From contig JAIRLB010000056.1 in NCBI GenBank assembly GCA_031259745.1, positions 1-6,121 on the forward strand: a stretch of DNA of 6,121 nt, read 5' to 3'. The stretch comes from Rickettsiales bacterium (lineage in GTDB: Bacteria > Pseudomonadota > Alphaproteobacteria > Rs-D84). Made by a program: the position numbers and the translations under genes. Positions 6,007 to 6,121 of the stretch are shown here, piece by piece. Below the pieces are notes generated by a model, which saw only the letters and a list, made by a program, of their open reading frames with translations, did not search any database and was not told the origin of the DNA. Within the stretch, counting starts at the first letter, position 1. Every line of letters begins with the position of its first letter.

Positions 6007-6121
6007 ATGGCACATAAAAAAGCAGGTTCGGCATCAACCAACGGACGCGACAGCGCGGGCCGCAGGCTGGGGGTTAAGAAAAGCGGGGGCAGCCGCGTCA
6101 TCCCGGGCAACATCATTATTC
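6007..6121 (+). CDS. rpmA: 50S ribosomal protein L27, N-terminal 38 residues (cut by window end)
   Basis: Ribosomal protein L27 sits near the peptidyl-transferase centre with its N-terminal tail. The visible part begins [20 protein letters not shown] and continues [18 protein letters not shown], the clear L27 family pattern. AAGGAG (5994-5999) lies seven bases before ATG. The N-terminus is the directly processed-free type (MAHKK), without the extra cleaved leader known from Firmicutes. Two places differ from the remembered consensus: GSASTN instead of GGS(T/S)RN, and KKSGG instead of K(K/R)FGG. The C-terminal half is outside the window. Confidence 0.97.
   Translation, partial: MAHKKAGSASTNGRDSAGRRLGVKKSGGSRVIPGNIII

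Overview
This window looks like a piece of a bacterial chromosome. The 23S and 5S rRNA sequences, and the L21 and L27 proteins, read most like those of Alphaproteobacteria. I suspect an uncultured, possibly host-associated lineage, because of the mixed base composition, the repeat-rich spacers and the unfamiliar cysteine-rich exported protein. That placement is inference from remembered sequences, not from an alignment.

Layout. Positions 1 to about 1265 are the 3' part of a 23S rRNA gene, from domain IV to the 3' end, with the peptidyl-transferase and sarcin-ricin sequences intact. A 185-base spacer holds a strong hairpin and a compact 62-bp repeat-like element of two adjacent hairpins. The 5S rRNA follows (about 1450-1567), closed by a long flanking stem, and then an intrinsic terminator. 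No tRNA lies between 23S and 5S or directly after 5S.

An AT-rich gene (1703-2725) encodes a one-chain regulator: N-terminal winged helix, GHKL/HATPase_c ATPase and C-terminal STAS-like DUF4325 domain. Its upstream region carries four copies of a TTTAAAAT-type motif at exactly 22-bp spacing, the last overlapping the start codon. This suggests an autoregulatory operator array.

A very good sigma70-type promoter (2816-2844) and a strongly structured 5' leader precede a 758-residue exported protein (2929-5205). It has a signal peptide, an Ala/Ser/Arg-rich low-complexity stretch and 30 cysteines after the signal, including three CX6C pairs. I do not recognise its function.

A 421-bp gene-free gap (5206-5626) holds a terminator-like hairpin, a tract of about 27 in-phase heptanucleotides arranged as a rough inverted repeat (5301-5489), and the presumed promoter and leader of rplU. 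The window ends with rplU (L21) and the start of rpmA (L27), the usual ribosomal protein pair, separated by a nested hairpin.

The rRNA and rplU-rpmA segments are core translation genes. The two genes between them look like accessory or lineage-specific functions. The most interesting signals are the 22-bp operator array in front of the fused ATPase/STAS-like regulator, the heptad tract, and the cysteine-rich exported protein with its possibly switchable leader.
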